Assembly (NCBI GenBank): GCA_902728285.1
Contig: CACVBU010000538.1
Span: forward strand, 127,599-191,598
Origin: Clytia hemisphaerica
Taxonomy: Eukaryota; Cnidaria; Hydrozoa; Leptothecata; Clytiidae
Length of the DNA: 64,000 bases
Reading direction: 5' to 3'
A model generated the notes under the pieces. That model made no database searches and was not told the origin of the DNA. It saw only the letters and a program-made list of their open reading frames with translations. This document shows, one piece after another, positions 60,603 through 64,000 of this stretch. How positions within the stretch are numbered: the stretch's first letter is position 1; each line of letters begins with the position of its first letter. The translations under genes and the position numbers were made by a program.

Positions 60603-61295
60603 AGGGACATTAAAGTAGTAAAATGTAAACATTGCGTGAATCACGTGACATTAAAGAGAACAATAGACTAGTAAACTAGTCGGTTATTACTTATAATAAA
60701 ACTGTCAATCAAATAATGTAAACACTAATTAAATATTCAGCGCGCATGAGAGAAAAGGAAAATAACCGACTAGAAGCTTCTTCCAACGCCTTTTTTTCTT
60801 CACCTAAATTCGTAAGGAGAGACATACAGATTTCTGTATGTCTGACCCGTGCGGGATTGCATTTATTTTTCTTTCTGTTTATTGCATTTTTGGAAATGCT
60901 CATTTATTTATATGTTCCCATATTTAATGTTACTATGAAATATCATTTAGTCAAAAAAGTTGGATGGATTCTCAAAAACCTAAAAAAGGTTGTAAAATTA
61001 AACAACGTTTTTTGAGGGAAGAAGCTTCTAGTCGTTGAAATTTAGAAAAGACACGCAACCTCACTTCTTCGATTCTTGATTTTTTTTGTAGATGGGTCTG
61101 TTTTCAACGACTAGTTTACTAGTCTAAGAGAACAATTAAAATCACGTGTCCAAAACAAACTTGTAAAACAATTGAACAATCAAAATTAGCCATATTTGGT
61201 TAGATTTTTTATTTTGAAATATGACATTTGTTTTGATTTTGTATCCGCTGCATACAGTTTGTTTACAAATTTCGCAAGTATACTGTTATGTCCCT
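60603..61295. mobile_element. piggyBac-like MITE, copy 2, interrupted
   Basis: TTAA at 60599-60602 and 61296-61299. Removing the 463-bp insert and its 9-bp duplication leaves 221 bp closely matching the reverse complement of the 219-bp copy at 2283-2501, including CACGTG and TTTGTTTTGATTTTGTATCC. Confidence 0.88.
60664..61126. mobile_element. Nested transposon with 19-bp TIRs and 9-bp duplication
   Basis: Perfect ends TAGACTAGTAAACTAGTCG, flanked by AGAGAACAA at 60655-60663 and 61127-61135. A 9-bp duplication suggests a Mutator-like element. A second inverted pair, CCGACTAGAAGCTTCTTCC and its complement, lies inside at about 60768 and 61015. The open frame at 60746-61015 between these has no transposase similarity. 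Confidence 0.88.
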
Positions 61296-61439
61296 TTAAA
61301 GCTCATCCAGAACTTTGATACAAAAGCAGAGAATATCATATTCATTCATTCATTGACATTATTAACTGTTATTGATTTGACATGACTTTGCCAAATTACA
61401 TCAACACATCAATTATCCATCATGCACAGAAGAGAAAAA

Positions 61440-61560
61440 GAAACCTTAATACAAGAACATCGATTCCCAGAATATAAGAACAAGTTAAGCACATTTTCAG
61501 ATTTCGCAGGTTGGTCTAAAGAGCGGGATGTTCTGGAGTTTTTATAAGATACTTCACTAA
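61440..61560. mobile_element. MITE family 1, fragment
   Basis: ATATAAGAACAAGTTAAGCA and GCGGGATGTTCTGGAG match the left half of the family. No ends preserved. Confidence 0.5.
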
Positions 61561-62384
61561 TTGGTCATTAAAAGTAAAAGAGACGATGCGTTCTTTACAA
61601 AAAGTAACAAAATTGTTTTATGACAGGTTAACGACCAACCAAATCAAAAAAGAGCTTGTAAAAACTCCAGCTTGTCCCTAAAATGCAAGGTAGCCAATTG
61701 GGGTAGCCAATTGGACTAGGTTGTGGGGTAGCCGTGTATTTCACAAACCAGAGTAAAAAAATTAAACTTTTTAGCTGATAATCCTCTTCGAGCCAGGGGA
61801 TTAAACTTTGAAAAAATATTCTAATTATTCATTTATGATACAGAAGATATTCAAAGATTTAACTTAACACGCATGGTCCGAGCTTGTTTCCTGCAATATT
61901 TGAACTTAGACCTTCTGATTAAATATAATTATCAAATGTAATTTCCTTACAAGGTGTGAATCCCTGAGTTACCATAGATGTAAGGCTTACACCAACTAAT
62001 TAGGGATAATTAATTTACCTTAAAAGTAAATCATCCTTTGATGTTAAGATTACCCATTGTTCCAGATTGTTCTGGTTTTCATTTTAAGTTTTTGTTGAAT
62101 GTTGGGGATCTAAAAATATTCTCTACTTTTCACATAAAAATGGTCTGGTCTGTAATTTTTCAGAGAGTGAGAGGAAGGAAAACAAAATGGCGACTGCCCT
62201 CAGTAAACAGAAGTAGATTTTAGTACTTTTTACAAAAATTACCACAGTAACTAAAGCTACGGAGCAAATTTGAACCTTTTTTCTTTATATGACTGTTAAA
62301 AGGTTCTAGAATTGTATTCGCACAACCCAACCCAATTGGGGTAGCCAATTGGCTACCCTGCTTTTTAGAGCAACCCAGATTTCG
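61561..62384. other. Intergenic, no gene seen
   Basis: TTGGGGTAGCCAATTGG occurs at about 61698 and again, with flank, at about 62334. These may be the ends of an element of about 650 bp, but inversion is trivial because the motif is partly palindromic. No exon was recognised. Confidence 0.35.
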
Positions 62385-62523
62385 CGGACCCTAAAACACC
62401 CGATTTCTTAGAAAATCGTATAAAAAATATCCACAAAAGGATGCAAATTAGAACACTTTAAGAATTCAAAAAGTTAAAAATTCGAAAACTTAATAATATT
62501 GAATGTTCTTATAAAAAACTTGT
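62385..62523. mobile_element. MITE family 1, 5'-truncated copy
   Basis: GATTTCGCGGACCCTAAAAC to GTTCTTATAAAAAACTTGTA, same orientation as the 4178 copy. Confidence 0.65.
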
Positions 62524-62855
62524 ACTGAAACTAAATTTTGCATTGTTTTTTAAAATTGCCCAGACAAGTGAAAATTCTGCTTGGGAAAGAATTTTCAAGA
62601 TGATGTGTAAACTTTTGTAACCTAGGGACACTTAAATCAGATTTTTCATTCCTACGACCCTTAGCAGGATTTTAAACGTCCAAAAAGTGGAACGTACCCT
62701 TTCATTACCTAGGCAACCCCTTCTCTCGGTGAAACTTAGCATGATTATGGTAAAATAACGTCAAAAAACAGTATGATGACAAGTCAATTAAACAAAAACC
62801 TTCACACCTTTGATGACCAATTAAGAAGGTGTTATATTTGAGAAAACCACGTGTA

Positions 62856-63058
62856 GGGGGGGCGTACGGGTTTCACGTTGTGACGGTATTAACCCTTTTT
62901 TCTGTCGGTGTTTGAAGAAAAAAGTGACGGTATTTCGGTGTCAAACATGCCATGCGGTGACGAAATAAGGATTTTACCAAATTTTTCTGTCGGTGTTGAC
63001 GGTAATCCAAGAAATGTGCATCGGTATTTCGGTGTCCGCGACCCCCGTACGCCCCCCT
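62856..63058. mobile_element. GC-ended element GGGGGGGCGTACGGG
   Basis: 203 bp. GGGGGGGCGTACGGG faces CCCGTACGCCCCCC. CGTGTA flanks both sides. GGTATTTCGGTGTC and TTTTTCTGTCGGTGTT each occur twice inside as direct repeats. The minus-strand frame through it is not a gene. Confidence 0.75.
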
Positions 63059-63490
63059 CCGTGTATGTTATGAAGTATCCTTTTAAAAAGTGACAAAAAA
63101 AGTATTTAATGAACCAAAGACATTTTTTTCGAAAATTGTTTTCTTCTAATTTTAAAATTGTCGTAAAAACCAAGGACACTTGTATTAGCTCCAAGTACTA
63201 TTAAAGGTAAAGTTCACCAAAAACACTTTTTATAATTGAGGAGGAAATTTCGAAGACAAAAAATTTAATACAAAAAAGTTATTTTCAAATGTTTTCTTTA
63301 ATGACTTCGATTGTTCCAATAAAGACTTAAAAACATGCAGAGGTTTTTCAGCGCACTTTTTGCGATGAGAATATAAAGTGGAAAGAATCGGAACACTCTC
63401 GTATGACGCCAGTGAAGAGAGAATACTTCAATAATTCTTCTCTTGGTTCAATTCAGTTGCAATTGAAATAAAGATTCTATTTATATCGTC
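63059..63490. other. Intergenic, no feature seen
   Basis: AT-rich; nothing recognised. Confidence 0.45.
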
Positions 63491-63746
63491 TACACGTTTT
63501 TTTTTTATAAGAACGTCAAACATTTTCGAAGCCTTCGGATGTTCTTAGTTTTTTGGATTTGAAGCCTAAAAATGTTCTTAAAATGTTCTTATTTTCAGCA
63601 TTTTTTGAGCATTTTGATGTAATTTCTTAAGAAACTGCAAGTTTTTAAGTCTCCAAAGCCTTAGTATGTTCTTAGAATGTTCTTAAATTTTTGGGCCTCG
63701 AAGCCTTATGTTCTTATATAGTTTGTTCTTATAAAAAAAAACGTGT
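63491..63746. mobile_element. MITE family 1, full copy
   Basis: TACACGTTTTTTTTTTATAA to TTATAAAAAAAAACGTGTA, 256 bp, in the 39907 orientation. Probably one of the younger copies, given the intact ends. Confidence 0.85.
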
Positions 63747-64000
63747 ATTCCAGACGTTCCAGACTTAATAAGCGATAATTGCGAGGATAATTCTACAATA
63801 ATGAGTATAGAGGATAATAATAAGAAAGTGGATTAGATGACCACATGTCTAGATTCACATTTTCAAGGAGACGTATATACTTGAACTGGAATAATAAGCA
63901 GTAAAAGTAGGTTTTTATTGTGGTTTGATTTGTTCTTCAAAGAAGTGTCGATGCTACCAGGAGAGGAGGCTTTGATGTGTACACTATTTTCATAAAGAAA

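Noticed and set aside
60746-61015. 89-codon plus-strand frame with a hydrophobic stretch
   Set aside because: Lies wholly inside a non-autonomous nested transposon between its inner inverted repeats and has no transposase features.
62889-63194. Minus-strand frame of about 100 codons
   Set aside because: About two-thirds of it is the GC-ended element with its internal direct repeats; no family similarity.

Overview
This is an animal nuclear genome window. It is AT-rich, carries spliced genes with GT-AG introns, and is unusually dense in short palindromic DNA transposons. The recognisable genes are Cys-loop (GABA-A-type) receptor genes, a small secreted PAN/Apple plus EGF-like protein, and a Ser-rich protein. 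Gene content and the TA/TTAA-flanked MITE load suggest a non-bilaterian, perhaps a cnidarian, but that is inference.

Genes, left to right. (1) Minus strand, about 0.7-2.1 kb: three consecutive extracellular-domain exons of a Cys-loop ligand-gated channel, including the full 13-residue Cys loop; both ends of the gene lie outside what can be read. (2) Plus strand, 21,642-34,238: a complete ten-exon Cys-loop anion-channel subunit of 556 residues, with signal peptide, Cys loop, four membrane segments and a stop. All phases join without correction. The two receptor genes share exon boundaries and phases and point away from each other, so they look like a divergent paralogous pair. (3) Minus strand, 41,260-42,900: a 546-residue Ser/Asn-rich protein of unknown function with basic kinase or 14-3-3-like motifs. 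(4) Minus strand, 49,383-53,060: signal peptide, PAN/Apple exon and EGF-like last exon, with an apparent one-base frame problem in the first exon. Weaker coding-like pieces lie at 5.6, 6.6, 7.9, 47.2, 55.9 and 58.0 kb.

Most of the rest is transposon-derived. One TA-flanked family (ends TACACGTTTTTTATAAGAA) has at least 13 complete or partial copies. A second (ends CACCCCTGTCTCACAG) has eight. Others include a TTAA-flanked piggyBac-like pair, two fold-back elements with tandem-repeat arms, a tRNA-derived SINE, a palindrome carrying paired tRNA 3' ends, pogo-like repeats, and a set of elements with G/C-homopolymer or GC-rich ends whose interiors repeat one short motif. Several are nested and give a relative insertion order.

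The most unusual signal is a repeat of about 100 nt, present twice (15.4 kb plus; 25.9 kb minus, inside intron 3 of the receptor gene). It carries a hammerhead-ribozyme-like core (CTGACGA, stem II, GAAA or GGAA) but almost no stem I.
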